Shown one piece after another: positions 11,001-18,933 of a DNA stretch of 64,000 bases. The translations under genes and the position numbers were made by a program. The notes under the pieces are model-generated. The model was not told where the DNA came from. It searched no databases and worked only from the letters and a program-made list of their open reading frames with translations. The first letter of the stretch is position 1, and each line of letters opens with the position of its first letter. The stretch is from Streptomyces sp. NBC_01267. Lineage in GTDB: Bacteria; Actinomycetota; Actinomycetes; Streptomycetales; Streptomycetaceae. The DNA is taken from positions 2,246,501 to 2,310,500 of the forward strand of contig NZ_CP108455.1 in the NCBI RefSeq assembly GCF_036241575.1, in the 5' to 3' direction.

Positions 11001-11716
11001 GGGAGCTGACCGAGGCCCTGGCCTCCCGGTTGCGGCCCGCGCTCACGGGCCTCGCCCATCCGCGCCCCACGTACCGCCCCGGCGGTCCGCTCGACCTGGG
11101 CCGCACGCTGCGCGCGAACCTGGCGACCGCGCGCCGCGACCCGGACAGCGGGACGGTGACCGTGCTCCCGGAGCGGCCGGTCTTCCGTACCCGCGCCCGC
11201 AAGTCCGCCGACTGGCGCCTCGTCCTGGTCGTCGATGTCTCCGGGTCCATGGAGGCGTCGACGGTCTGGGCGGCGCTGACCGCGTCCGTGCTGGCCGGTG
11301 TTCCGGCGTTGAGTACCCACTTCGTCGCCTTCTCCACCGAGGTCCTCGACCTGACCGACCAGGTGGAGGACCCGCTGAGTCTGCTGCTGGAGGTCAGCGT
11401 CGGCGGTGGTACGAGCATCGCGCGCGGCCTGCGCCACGCCCGCGAGCTGGTGACCGTGCCCTCGCGCACGCTGGTGGTGCTGGTCAGCGACTTCGAGGAG
11501 GGCGGCCCCGTCGGACCGCTCCTCGGCGAGGTGCGGGCGCTGGTGGACGCGGGCTGCCATGTCCTGGGCTGCGCCTCGCTCGACGACGAGGGGCGGCCTC
11601 GCTATGCGGCAGGCGTGGCCTCCCAGTTGGTGGCGGCCGGAATGCCGGTCGCGGCGCTGAGCCCCTTGGAGCTGGCCCGCTGGGTCGGCGAGCGCGTAGG
11701 AGGTACGCACCGATGA
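8012..11716 (+). CDS. DUF5682-VWA fusion protein (YehM + YehP like)
   Basis: A 1234-aa protein starting at the ATG at 8012 (MSSPEEALAALAGC). The N-terminal region begins with IGVRHHSPALAAAVPAM and VLLVELPEEF, characteristic of DUF5682. The C-terminal ~200 residues are a von Willebrand factor A domain with a complete MIDAS: DVSGSMEAS, then the Thr in VGGGTSIARG, then the Asp in LVSDFEEGG. In E. coli these activities are on separate proteins (YehM and YehP); here they are joined through long variable linkers. The linkers include five tandem ESEVP units (residues ~121-146) and a TAGTP repeat near residue 843-852. The protein ends in an ATGA overlap with the SWIM gene. It probably bridges the MoxR ATPase to its target in a metal-dependent manner, by analogy with other MoxR/VWA pairs. 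Confidence 0.85.
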   Translation: MSSPEEALAALAGCRSPYLIGVRHHSPALAAAVPAMLTAAAPEVLLVELPEEFAPWLEHLGDPATVPPVALAGSGGGGGLVFLPFAEFSPELAAIRWAREAGVPVVPFDLPLSARESGARESEVPESEVPESEVPESEVPESEVRAEKTDGSRSGQLTAALRARAGGRPGDDLWDRLVEAVAPGAAPEALRRAALLVGWALRTDAGEVDPYDLRREENMRQRLAEHAGRRTAAVVGAFHGPALTGGTPRPALSGGTPPVDAAHAPLRTSLPDTARGADPDAVVTSLVPYAYPLLDERSGYPAGIRDPEWQRGVFLAGGEPALLDELLTATAVRVCAAVRAAGHPSGPADAREVVRVARDLATLRGLPAAGRGELVEAAQTVLTQGQLLGRGRVVAAAMERTLVGDRQGRLAPGTPRSGLAPAVEALLVELSLPGPDAPGRRELRLDALRSGPDRRREVLLRRLTACRVPYGEETRVTGAGDAVALTTRWTVTWSPATAAMLDVAGVHGVTPEQAAAGMLRRRRTAERQQGGPTAAEVLAGLSEAAHCGLPDLAAERLAETAELLPRTGTLSELLDGMALLDRIGAGHVPGLPTGWETSAVASAYEEVAAAGVRALDGLAGSTEPDDARALVSLATRATGSDGGLRLTDAVARLESDATPLIRGAAGAARVLLGQRDAGEFGRRLASRVDSASTAELRADLASFLRGVLLAAGPLLETGQALDPLAERVEALPDRPFLDRLPALRAGFDTLAPAARARLLATVEDRTGIATGTLPASVSDPVALARLALADLAGREALLTRELVVRGQTEGPTGPGGAPAATITGTPSALVPVAFGPTVFVPTAGTPTAGTPTAPVPVVHRSADALTPAERWRLLLGQGRGMTGRAGRLAAALDELYGRGRGEGARGEDGGGTGGGAEASYPDVRTWSEELSALFGPGVREEVLAAAADAGRLDAALELDPGSARPSVELLRTVLSYAGGMPEQQLSRLRPLVARLVRELTEALASRLRPALTGLAHPRPTYRPGGPLDLGRTLRANLATARRDPDSGTVTVLPERPVFRTRARKSADWRLVLVVDVSGSMEASTVWAALTASVLAGVPALSTHFVAFSTEVLDLTDQVEDPLSLLLEVSVGGGTSIARGLRHARELVTVPSRTLVVLVSDFEEGGPVGPLLGEVRALVDAGCHVLGCASLDDEGRPRYAAGVASQLVAAGMPVAALSPLELARWVGERVGGTHR
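8372..8446 (+). repeat. In-frame 15-bp tandem repeat, five units
   Basis: Five consecutive 15-bp units (consensus gagtcggaggtccca; the last unit ends differently) encode repeated Glu-Ser-Glu-Val-Pro in the DUF5682-VWA protein. The unit length is a multiple of three, so gain or loss of copies keeps the frame. It lies in a hydrophilic linker between structured regions. Confidence 0.95.
10538..10567 (+). repeat. In-frame 15-bp direct repeat, two units
   Basis: Two identical 15-bp units (gcaggcacacccacc) encode repeated Ala-Gly-Thr-Pro-Thr in a low-complexity Pro/Thr/Ala linker before the VWA half of the fusion protein. Confidence 0.9.
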
Positions 11717-13560
11717 CCGCACTCCCTCCGGTGAGCACCGAGGTGGCGGCTGCCGCCCTCGACCTGCTGCCTGCCCGGCTGCGCAAACGCCTCGACGGAG
11801 CGGTGGCGAAGGCAGCCGGGTGGCCGGTACAGGTGGTCGCCGACGGGCTGGTCGTCAGAGTGGCCGAGGACACGGCGGTCACGCTGGTACTCAGCCCGGC
11901 GGGGATCGTGGCGGACGCGGACGACGCGGTCTGCTCATGCCTGCTGGCACCGGCCTGTCTGCACCGGGCGGCCGTGCTGTCGAGCGCCCCACTGGCAGAA
12001 CCGCACGCGGAAGCAGAACACGAGGAGGTAGAACACGAGGAGGTAGAACACGAGGAAGCAGAACACAGGGAAGCTGACGGGGACGAAAGCACGGGGCCGG
12101 GGCCGGAGCCGGAGGCCGCGTCGACGACCGATCGCACCGGGTCGCCCACGCCGGATCACACCAGGTCCCTCACCTCGGAGCACACCAGGCCACCCACGCC
12201 GGAACAGGAGCCCCAGCCGTACCCGGGCGCCGACGGAACCCCCGGTGTCCCAGCGGCAGCGCACGCCCTGTGGGAGGCGGGAACGGAGGTGCTGAGTACG
12301 GGAGTTACCGGAGCAGGCGCACACCACCGCGCCCAACTGCTCCATGCGGCGCACTCCGCGCGCCTCGCCGGGCTCCACGAGGAATCGGCCACCGCCGTGC
12401 GGATCGCCCGCCATCTCGGGGCCGCGCGGGAGAACGACCCGGCGTTCCGGCTGGCGGAGCTGACCGACGAGCTGACCGGGCTGCTCGACGCCGTACGGCG
12501 GCCGGGGCGCGCCACGGCCGCCCGGCGCGACTACCGCCCCGGCGGACCGCTGCGGCTGCACGGTCTGTTCACCGAACCGGTGGTCACCGCGTCCGGTTAC
12601 TCCGGCGCCACCACCCATGCGCTGGCCCCCGACGGGACCCTGCGCACGCTCTCGGACATCGCGCCCGGCGGCCCCGGCCGCGCCGTGCAGGCCGCGGGCT
12701 CATCCGTGCCCGGCGGCTGTGCGCTCCCGCTGCGCGAACTGGGCGCGGGAGGCGGGGTCATCCTCACCTCGCCCACGGTCTCGGCGGACGGCCGGATCGG
12801 CGGCGGAAAGCAGGTCCGTTCCGTCCGGGCGTCCGGCGCCGAGTGGCACGAGGCACCGCTCGACGCGCTCTGGCAGCAGCCGCCCTCCGCCCAACTCGCC
12901 GCGGTTCTGAGGGCTCCGGCCGCGAGCCCCGCGGGCGGCGGGCTGCTGTTCCTCGACGGGACGCTCACCACCGACGGAGCGCTCGCGGTCACCCGGGGCC
13001 CGGTGCTGCGTCTGCTCGCCCCGGACGAGCGGCCGGAGTTGCCGTACGCCGAGAATCTGCGCCTGCTCACCTCGTATCCCGGTCTTCCGCTGCGGCTGAT
13101 CGGCCGGATACGGCAGGACCGGCCGGGCGGCATCAGCGTTCTGGCCGCTTCGTGGACGGCCACGGACGGCAGCGAGTTCCGTGCCGATCTGGGGCTGCGC
13201 CGGCTGAACCGTGCACAGTTGCCCAGCGTGGTCCCCCCGTCCGGGAGCATGACCGGCACGCCCCTGGTGCTCCCGGTCGAGCTGGACCTGCTCCGGCGCG
13301 CGGTGGACCGTACGGTCGCGGGCGGACGGCCCGTCGCGGCGGCGGACGACGAGCTGCCCGGCCGGCTGCGAGCCGCGGGTCTGACCACGGGCGCCGACTG
13401 CGCACACGCCCTGACCGAGGCGGCAGCGGCCCGCCACCACGACGTGCTCGGCCGGCTGCTCCCCACCGACAAGGACGCGTTCGCGACCGCGTGGCTCGCC
13501 ACCGCCCTGTATGCGCGGGCAGCGGTCGCAGCACTGCTGGTGGCCGCCTGGACAGCCTGA
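11713..13560 (+). CDS. SWIM zinc-finger protein (YehQ-like)
   Basis: A 615-aa protein, last of the coupled cassette, with its ATG at 11713 inside the upstream stop overlap. The SWIM motif CxC-x(n)-CxH is visible at about residues 75-85 as VCSCLLAPACLHRAA, predicted to bind Zn and to mediate protein or nucleic-acid contacts. A highly acidic, His-containing linker follows (residues ~100-130), built from 15-bp repeats. The C-terminal ~400 residues are unrecognised and alternate hydrophobic strands with RPGGPLRLHGLF-like segments. The SWIM protein is the usual fifth partner of YehL-type ATPase cassettes. It may be the recognition subunit. Confidence 0.82.
   Translation: MTALPPVSTEVAAAALDLLPARLRKRLDGAVAKAAGWPVQVVADGLVVRVAEDTAVTLVLSPAGIVADADDAVCSCLLAPACLHRAAVLSSAPLAEPHAEAEHEEVEHEEVEHEEAEHREADGDESTGPGPEPEAASTTDRTGSPTPDHTRSLTSEHTRPPTPEQEPQPYPGADGTPGVPAAAHALWEAGTEVLSTGVTGAGAHHRAQLLHAAHSARLAGLHEESATAVRIARHLGAARENDPAFRLAELTDELTGLLDAVRRPGRATAARRDYRPGGPLRLHGLFTEPVVTASGYSGATTHALAPDGTLRTLSDIAPGGPGRAVQAAGSSVPGGCALPLRELGAGGGVILTSPTVSADGRIGGGKQVRSVRASGAEWHEAPLDALWQQPPSAQLAAVLRAPAASPAGGGLLFLDGTLTTDGALAVTRGPVLRLLAPDERPELPYAENLRLLTSYPGLPLRLIGRIRQDRPGGISVLAASWTATDGSEFRADLGLRRLNRAQLPSVVPPSGSMTGTPLVLPVELDLLRRAVDRTVAGGRPVAAADDELPGRLRAAGLTTGADCAHALTEAAAARHHDVLGRLLPTDKDAFATAWLATALYARAAVAALLVAAWTA
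12011..12066 (+). repeat. In-frame 15-bp tandem repeat in SWIM gene
   Basis: Nearly four units of a 15-bp repeat (consensus gaggaggtagaacac, with a gaagcagaacac variant at both ends) encode Glu-Glu-Val/Ala-Glu-His. This makes an acidic, histidine-spaced linker directly after the zinc motif. Confidence 0.92.
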
Positions 13561-13580
13561 TGGCGGCGCCCCCGGACACG

Positions 13581-13655
13581 CCCGCGCCGAGAGGGCGCGT
13601 CCGGCCCGCGCCCGTACCGAGGGGGCCCGTCCGGCCGCGCCCGTGCCGAGGGGCC
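13581..13655 (+). repeat. Imperfect GC-rich direct repeats downstream of the cassette
   Basis: Three degenerate copies of a ~25-30 bp unit (core cgcgcccgtaccgag plus gggcccgtccgg) fill part of the 190-bp gap between the SWIM gene and the gene at 13751. Internal complementarity could support a hairpin, but there is no U-tract, so a terminator role is only possible. Confidence 0.5.
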
Positions 13656-13750
13656 GTTAAGCCATGGCGGTGCCGGGCCGGGCCCGGTAAGTTGGCGATC
13701 TTCGGCTGGCGCAAGCGCGCTCCCGGAGTCCTCGAAGGCGACCAGTCACG

Positions 13751-14539
13751 ATGAACCTCGATCAGCCCTACGCCCGGCTTCGCCTCGACGCCGCACTGGA
13801 CGGCCTGGCCGTCACCTTCCGCGGGATGACCGCCCGCCCCGATGAGCACAACTGCGAGTGCCACTGGGGCAGCGCGGAGGAGCTCGCCCAGCTCAAGGTG
13901 CCCGACACCGAGCTCGACCCCGACCTCCTGCAACGCACCTGGGGGGCCATCGACTGGAGCGACCACGCGTCCGTACTCCGCCGGATCCTGCCCCAGTTCG
14001 CCACGAGTCTCGCCAACGGTCACCTCACGCCCTACTTCGACACGGAATCGGCCGGGCGCTCGTTCGCTCTCGGCCACTGGCAGCAGTGGCCTGCCGAGCA
14101 GGCCGCGGCCGTCCGGGAATTCCTGCAGGCGTGGTGGGCGCACACGCTCACCGATCCGGATCCCGCGGTGCCCGCGTACGACGTGCTCGTGCTGAACACC
14201 GAGGCGTCCGCCACGCTCGGCCCGTGGCTCGCCATCTGGGAAGAGCTGAGCGGCCCCGTCCCCGACCAGCACCTGGCCGACGCGGTTGCCCACTGGGAGC
14301 GCGAGCTGCTCGATGACGAACTTCCCTGGCACGCCTGGTACGCCTGGGAGAACGAGGAAGAGCTACGCGTCGAGCTGACGGCCTGGCTGGTTCGCCACGC
14401 TCCCGCCCGGCTCCGCGCCCACGGCGTGTCCGAGGAGCTGCTCCACCGGATACGGCTGCTCGGTATGACCGGCCCGGACCGCTGGGAAGACCCCCACTGG
14501 CCAAGTCGCTCTTACCGATCCACTACCGATCGCCAGTGA
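13751..14539 (+). CDS. Conserved hypothetical protein next to MoxR/VWA cassette
   Basis: A 262-aa soluble protein that I do not recognise. It starts at the ATG at 13751 (MNLDQPYARLRLDAAL). A Cys/His cluster HNCECHWGS at about residues 34-42 could bind a metal. The rest is Trp-rich and acidic (WHAWYAWENEEELR), with no signal peptide or membrane segment. It is 190 bp downstream of the SWIM gene in the same orientation and could be an accessory of that system. The gap and the repeats between them leave co-transcription uncertain. Confidence 0.7.
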   Translation: MNLDQPYARLRLDAALDGLAVTFRGMTARPDEHNCECHWGSAEELAQLKVPDTELDPDLLQRTWGAIDWSDHASVLRRILPQFATSLANGHLTPYFDTESAGRSFALGHWQQWPAEQAAAVREFLQAWWAHTLTDPDPAVPAYDVLVLNTEASATLGPWLAIWEELSGPVPDQHLADAVAHWERELLDDELPWHAWYAWENEEELRVELTAWLVRHAPARLRAHGVSEELLHRIRLLGMTGPDRWEDPHWPSRSYRSTTDRQ

Positions 14540-14723
14540 TCCGCTACTGATCCGCCGAACCGCGCGGCGCTCCGCCAGCGGCGGCACCGGACACCCCCGG
14601 TCCGCCTCCCCGGCCCCGCTCAGGCCCCTTCCCACCCCCTGCCGAGCCCGGCCCCGCTCCCGGGTCGCCGGGCCGTCCACATCGGAGGAACGTGGGAAGG
14701 GAGCCCGACCGAGGAGAAGACCG

Positions 14724-15311
14724 ATGGCCAAGGTGACCGCCAACATGTCCATGTCGCTGGACGGGTTCGTCTCCCACCCCACCGACGGGGTCGACCAGCT
14801 CTTCCAGTGGTACGGGAACGGAGATGTCCCGGTCGAGTCCGCCAGCCCGGACATCTCCTTCCGGATGTCCGCACCGTCCGCCGAGCGGATGAAGCGCGCG
14901 CTGGAGGAGATCGCCGTGCTCGTCTACGGGCGGCGTACGTTCGACGAGGCGGGTGGCTGGATCGGCGGGCACCCCATGGGTAAGCCCGTCGTGGTCGTCA
15001 CCCACAGCGTCCCGGACGGCTGGCCCCGCGCCGATACCCCCGTCACCTTCGTCACCGACGGCATCGAGAGCGCGATAGCGCAGGCCAAGGCGACCGCGGG
15101 TGAGAAGACCGTCGCGGTCGGCAGCGCCGATCTGACCCAGCAGTGCCTCAACAACGGGCTGCTGGACGAGCTGGAGATCGATCTGGTGCCGCTGCTGCTC
15201 GGTGAGGGGGTCCGGTTCCTCGACAACCTCGCCGAAGCACCGCGCGCGCTGCGGGGGCCGACGGTGGTGGAGGGTACGGGCGTGACACACCTGTCGTACA
15301 CCGTGCACTGA
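14724..15311 (+). CDS. Dihydrofolate reductase-family (RibD C-terminal) protein
   Basis: A 195-aa RibD-C/DHFR-like reductase. The N-terminus (MAKVTANMSMSLDGFVSHPTD) and VLVYGRRTFDEAGGW are family signatures. VVVVTHSVPDGW, then KTVAVGSADLTQQCLNNGLLDE and LVPLLLGEGVRFLD form the NADPH-binding core and C-terminal strand. A purine-rich gaggagaaga precedes the ATG. It is a single gene with no clear partner, probably a flavin- or folate-like NADPH reductase of unknown substrate. Members of this family are often annotated only as DHFR-like. Confidence 0.88.
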   Translation: MAKVTANMSMSLDGFVSHPTDGVDQLFQWYGNGDVPVESASPDISFRMSAPSAERMKRALEEIAVLVYGRRTFDEAGGWIGGHPMGKPVVVVTHSVPDGWPRADTPVTFVTDGIESAIAQAKATAGEKTVAVGSADLTQQCLNNGLLDELEIDLVPLLLGEGVRFLDNLAEAPRALRGPTVVEGTGVTHLSYTVH

Positions 15312-15402
15312 CCCGCCCACGGGCACCGGGAACGGTGACCGATGCGAACCGAACGTGCGTCCTGAGCGTCCGACAGGTCAGGGGCCGGAACCACCGGCGC
15401 CA

Positions 15403-15480
15403 GGACGTCAGCAGAACATCAGCCAGCACAGGACGTCAGCACACGATGTCAGCACACGACGTCAGCAGAACATCATCAGC
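15403..15480 (+). repeat. Short direct repeats around gacgtcagca
   Basis: A ~78-bp intergenic stretch contains four copies of (a/g)cg(a/t)gtcagca-like elements. A longer copy, ggacgtcagcagaacatc, recurs at 15403 and in variant form at 15457-15474. It sits 57 bp upstream of the SanA-like gene. The spacing is irregular and no single palindrome stands out. Confidence 0.6.
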
Positions 15481-15536
15481 ATCGGAGCGGACCGGCCGTC
15501 GCGACAGCCGTGACGTGACGTGACGGGGGGACATCC

Positions 15537-16259
15537 ATGCGCGGGCCACAGCTGTCGAAGCAGCAGGTGAAACGACGCCTGACCATGGCGTCGTTGCGGC
15601 TGCCGCGTCTTCCGAGGACGCGGCGCGGCCGACGGCGCGCCGTCCAGGCCACCGTGCTCGGATGTGTGCTGGCCCTCGCCCCCGCCACCTGGATGTTCGC
15701 CACCACCGGCGACCGGATACGCACGGCGGCCGACGTCCCGTCCGCCGATGTCGCCGTCGTCTTCGGCGCCGGACTCCAGCAGGGCGAACCGTCGCCGTAC
15801 CTCGCACACCGGCTCGACGCCGCTGTCGGCCTCTACCGCGCGGGAAAGGTGAAGGTGGTCCTGGTCACCGGGGACAACAGCCGGACCGAATACGACGAAC
15901 CGGACGCCATGCGCGCCTACCTGGTGAAGCACGGTGTGCCGGACAGCAAGGTGGTCAGCGACTTCGCCGGGTTCGACACCTGGGACTCCTGTGTCCGGGC
16001 GAAGAAGATCTTCGGGGTCGACCGGGCCGTCCTCATCAGCCAGGGCTTCCACATCCGCCGGGCCCTCGCGCTCTGCGAATCGGCGGGAATCGAGTCGTAC
16101 GGCGTCGGGGTGTCCGCCGTGCACGACGCGACCTGGTACTACGGCGGCGCCCGGGAGGTGCTGGCCGCAGGGAAGGCGGCCGTCGAGGCCACGTTCAAGC
16201 CCGACCCGCACTTCCTCGGCCCCCGCGAGAAGGGTGTCGCGCAGGCGCTGGGACGCTGA
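15537..16259 (+). CDS. SanA/YdcF (DUF218) envelope protein
   Basis: A 240-aa protein of the ElyC/SanA/YdcF family, which in E. coli affects envelope barrier function. A basic N-terminus (residues 1-34) precedes one hydrophobic anchor, VLGCVLALAPATWMFAT. The DUF218 core follows: DVAVVFGAGLQQGEPSPYLAHRLDAA, VVLVTGDNSRTEYDE, DAMRAYLVKHGVP, and LISQGFHIRRALALC. A ggggggac ribosome site precedes the ATG. It is likely anchored in the membrane with the catalytic-like domain outside. Enzymatic activity in this family is unproven. Confidence 0.9.
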   Translation: MRGPQLSKQQVKRRLTMASLRLPRLPRTRRGRRRAVQATVLGCVLALAPATWMFATTGDRIRTAADVPSADVAVVFGAGLQQGEPSPYLAHRLDAAVGLYRAGKVKVVLVTGDNSRTEYDEPDAMRAYLVKHGVPDSKVVSDFAGFDTWDSCVRAKKIFGVDRAVLISQGFHIRRALALCESAGIESYGVGVSAVHDATWYYGGAREVLAAGKAAVEATFKPDPHFLGPREKGVAQALGR

Positions 16260-16399
16260 CGCCGACCGGCCCCGGCCCCGTACGACCAGCCCGCGCCACA
16301 CCCGACTCGCCCGCGCCACACCCACCAGCACCGCACCCGACCCACCCGCACCACGCCCGCGCCGCAGGCGACCCGCACGGGTGGACACCGCGTGGCGCG

Positions 16400-16987
16400 T
16401 CAGCCTCCGTACGGGCGCACCGCCTTCGCGTCCCGCAGCGCGTGCGCCCACCAGACGAGCTGGTCGAGCATCACCCCGGCCGCCGCGTCGGCGGCTTCGG
16501 GGTTCTTGTGCGTGCCGTCCTCGTCGAAGTGCCCGTGGGCGTGGTGGAAGCTGACCGTGTCCCGGACGGTGACCGCGTGCATCTCGGCGAATACCTGGCG
16601 CAGTTGCTCGACCGCGCGCAGCCCGCCGGAGACCCCGCCGTACGAGACGAAGGCGACCGGCTTGGCCTGCCACTCGGTGAAGTGCCAGTCGATGAGGCTC
16701 TTGAGGGACGCGGGGAAGGAGTGGTTGTACTCGGGGGTGAGGACGACGAAGGCGTCTGCGGCTCCCAGCTTCGGGGAGATCCGGCCCAGCACGTCGCGCA
16801 CGTCGGGCGAGGGTTCGGACGAGAGGGCGGTCGGCAGGTCGGTCTCGGCCAGGTCGACGACGTCGACGGTCAGATCGGGTCGGTCCGCGTGGGCGAGAAA
16901 CCAGTCGGCGACGGTTCCCGCGAAGCGGCCCGAGCGGTTGCTGGCGATGATGACAGCCAAGTTCAAGGGGTGTGTGGTGAGGTCCAT
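16400..16987 (-). CDS. NADPH-dependent FMN reductase family protein
   Basis: A 195-aa flavodoxin-fold NAD(P)H-dependent oxidoreductase. NLAVIIASNRSGRFAGTVADWF binds the FMN phosphate, FVVLTPEYNHSFPASLKSLIDW is the PEYN flavin-contact motif, and PVAFVSYGGVSGG completes the pocket. The start was set at the ATG at 16987 (MDLTTHPLN); an upstream in-frame ATG at 17008 is possible. It diverges from the aminotransferase at 17154. The substrate (quinone, azo compound or free flavin) cannot be told from sequence. Confidence 0.9.
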   Translation of the reverse strand: MDLTTHPLNLAVIIASNRSGRFAGTVADWFLAHADRPDLTVDVVDLAETDLPTALSSEPSPDVRDVLGRISPKLGAADAFVVLTPEYNHSFPASLKSLIDWHFTEWQAKPVAFVSYGGVSGGLRAVEQLRQVFAEMHAVTVRDTVSFHHAHGHFDEDGTHKNPEAADAAAGVMLDQLVWWAHALRDAKAVRPYGG

Positions 16988-17153
16988 GCGGTGAGCGTCA
17001 TACATCAAGCGTGATTGAGGTCAAGCCGTCACGCGGGTCGCGGTGCAGCCGGACGGCTGGTTGACGCCGAGCTGCCGTCGGGGACGGGCCGTCGGCGCAG
17101 GTGACTTCGGTACCCCGACCGAAAATCCGATCGCCGACTCGTACCGTGTTCCC

Positions 17154-17912
17154 ATGCACATCGAGATCGACGGCCGCCCCGTCCCGGATGAGTCCCTCCG
17201 TACGCCCGCCCTGGACAACTACGGGCATTTCACGGCCATGCAGGTACGGGACGGCCGGGTGCGCGGTCTCGGCCTGCACCTCGCCCGGCTCGATTCGTCG
17301 ACGCGTGAGCTGTTCGGCGCGGGGCTCGACGGCGAGCGCGTGCGGGAGTTGATCCGGCACGCTCTGGACGGCGCGGGCGTACGGGACGCCTCGACGCGGG
17401 TGTACGTGTACTGGCCCGACGGGGACGGGACGGCGACCGTGATGGTCACCGTCCGCCCGCCCGCCGTGATGCCCGACGCCCCGCAGAGCCTGATGTCCGT
17501 CCCGTACGAGCGGCCCGTGCCCCACATCAAGCATCTGGGCGGCTTCGCCCAGGTCTACTACGGCAAGGCCGCGGTGCGCGCGGGCTTCGACAACGCCCTG
17601 CTGACCGGCCCCGGCGGGGTGATCGCCGAGGGTGCGGTCACCAACATCGCCTTCTGGGACGGCACTTCGGTCGTCTGGCCGGACGCGCCCGCCCTCCCGG
17701 GGATCACCATGGGCCTGGTCGAGCCACGGCTGCCGTCTGTACGGCGCCGGGTGACCCTGGGCAGCCTGAGTGCGTACCGGGCGGTCTTCGTCTCCAACTC
17801 GCAGGGCATCGCGCCGGTGCGCAGGATCGACGACACCGAGTTCGCCGTGGACACGGATCTGATGAGGACGGTGGCCGGGGTGTACGACAGCACCCCCTGG
17901 GACGAGATCTAG
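17154..17912 (+). CDS. Class IV aminotransferase (PLP fold type IV)
   Basis: A 252-aa fold-type IV PLP enzyme related to branched-chain aminotransferases and aminodeoxychorismate lyase. The ATG at 17154 (MHIEIDGRPVP) is preferred, since upstream in-frame sequence lacks family character. Expected landmarks are RGLGLHLARLDSS, the likely PLP lysine in HIKHLGGF, GPGGVIAEGAVTNIAFW for cofactor phosphate contacts, and LPGITMGLVEPRL. The substrate is unknown. It is divergent from the FMN reductase and convergent with the oxidoreductase at 17945. Confidence 0.87.
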   Translation: MHIEIDGRPVPDESLRTPALDNYGHFTAMQVRDGRVRGLGLHLARLDSSTRELFGAGLDGERVRELIRHALDGAGVRDASTRVYVYWPDGDGTATVMVTVRPPAVMPDAPQSLMSVPYERPVPHIKHLGGFAQVYYGKAAVRAGFDNALLTGPGGVIAEGAVTNIAFWDGTSVVWPDAPALPGITMGLVEPRLPSVRRRVTLGSLSAYRAVFVSNSQGIAPVRRIDDTEFAVDTDLMRTVAGVYDSTPWDEI

Positions 17913-17944
17913 CCTTCCCGGCAGGTCAAGGGCCAGGGTTCGGA

Positions 17945-18820
17945 TCAGGCCGACGCACTGATGATCTCGTCGGTGACCCACCGTGCGACACCGGAGGGGT
18001 AGGGCGCCGACAGCCCGAGGACGATGTGGCTGAACCCCGCGTCGATCGCTTCACCGATCGCGGCCCGCGTGACGGCGGGCCGGTCGTAGGAGACGGGCAG
18101 GAAGATCGAGCGGGTGACCGAGGCGGGGTCGCGGCCGATCTCGGCGCAGTAGCGGTCCAGCAGCGCGCTGCGCCGGACGACGTCGTCGATGTCGCCGCCC
18201 GGGATGTTCCACAGATCGGCGTGTTCGGCGACCACGCGCAGCGTCGAGGACGCGCGTCCGCCGATGAGGATCGGCGGGTGGGGGCGCTGGACCGGTTTGG
18301 GGTTGCCGAACGCTCCGGTGAGGTGATGGTAGGTGCCCTGGAAGTCGAACGGTTCCGTCCCGGTCCACAACCGCCGGATGATCGTGCAGGCTTCGGCGAG
18401 GCTCCCCACGGCGTCCGCGGAGTCACGGAAGGGCAGGCCGTGCGCTTCGTACTCACGCCGGGCCAGCGGGTGGCCGGGGCGTGAGCCCACGCCGATGCCG
18501 AAGTCGAGCCGTCCGCCGGAGACGATGTCGACGGTCGTGGCGATCTTGGCCAGCACCGCGGGTGGCCGGAAGCGGTTGCTGGTCACGAGGAGTCCGAGCC
18601 GCAGCCGTCGGGTCTGTGCGGCGAGGGCGGAGAGCAGTGTCCAGCCCTCGTACGTCGGTCCGCCCGGGTCGCCGCCGATCGGCATGAGGTGATCGAAGAG
18701 CCACGCGTGCTCGATCTCCGGGATGGCGTCCGCCTCGCGCCAGACCCGCAGGATGTCGTGGTAATCGACCTGCGAGGGCGGGGTCATGATCCCGAAACGG
18801 GGCCGGGGTGTGTGCGTCAT
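17945..18820 (-). CDS. LLM-class (luciferase-like) oxidoreductase, probably F420-dependent
   Basis: A 291-aa luciferase-like TIM-barrel flavin/F420 oxidoreductase. The start at 18820 (MTHTPRPRFGIM) is preceded by a gaaagga ribosome site. Family motifs are AWLFDHLMPIGGDP, RLRLGLLVTSNRFRPP, VDIVSGGRLDFGIGVGSRPGHP and PVQRPHPPILIGG. F420 use is inferred because this family is expanded in actinobacteria; FMN cannot be excluded. The upstream region carries the 9-bp repeats at 18934. Confidence 0.9.
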   Translation of the reverse strand: MTHTPRPRFGIMTPPSQVDYHDILRVWREADAIPEIEHAWLFDHLMPIGGDPGGPTYEGWTLLSALAAQTRRLRLGLLVTSNRFRPPAVLAKIATTVDIVSGGRLDFGIGVGSRPGHPLARREYEAHGLPFRDSADAVGSLAEACTIIRRLWTGTEPFDFQGTYHHLTGAFGNPKPVQRPHPPILIGGRASSTLRVVAEHADLWNIPGGDIDDVVRRSALLDRYCAEIGRDPASVTRSIFLPVSYDRPAVTRAAIGEAIDAGFSHIVLGLSAPYPSGVARWVTDEIISASA

Positions 18821-18933
18821 GGAATCGTTGGTCCTTTCGACACCGGCGGCGCCGACCGGGCGCACGACCGAGGTTCAGGCAGAACGTGGAACACGGTCCC
18901 ACCGGGCACCCGCGCGATTCCGCAGGCTCGCGA

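Noticed and set aside
8594..11722. 1042-aa antisense open frame over the DUF5682-VWA gene
   Set aside because: Same shadow pattern; the sense strand has VWA MIDAS motifs and stop-start coupling.
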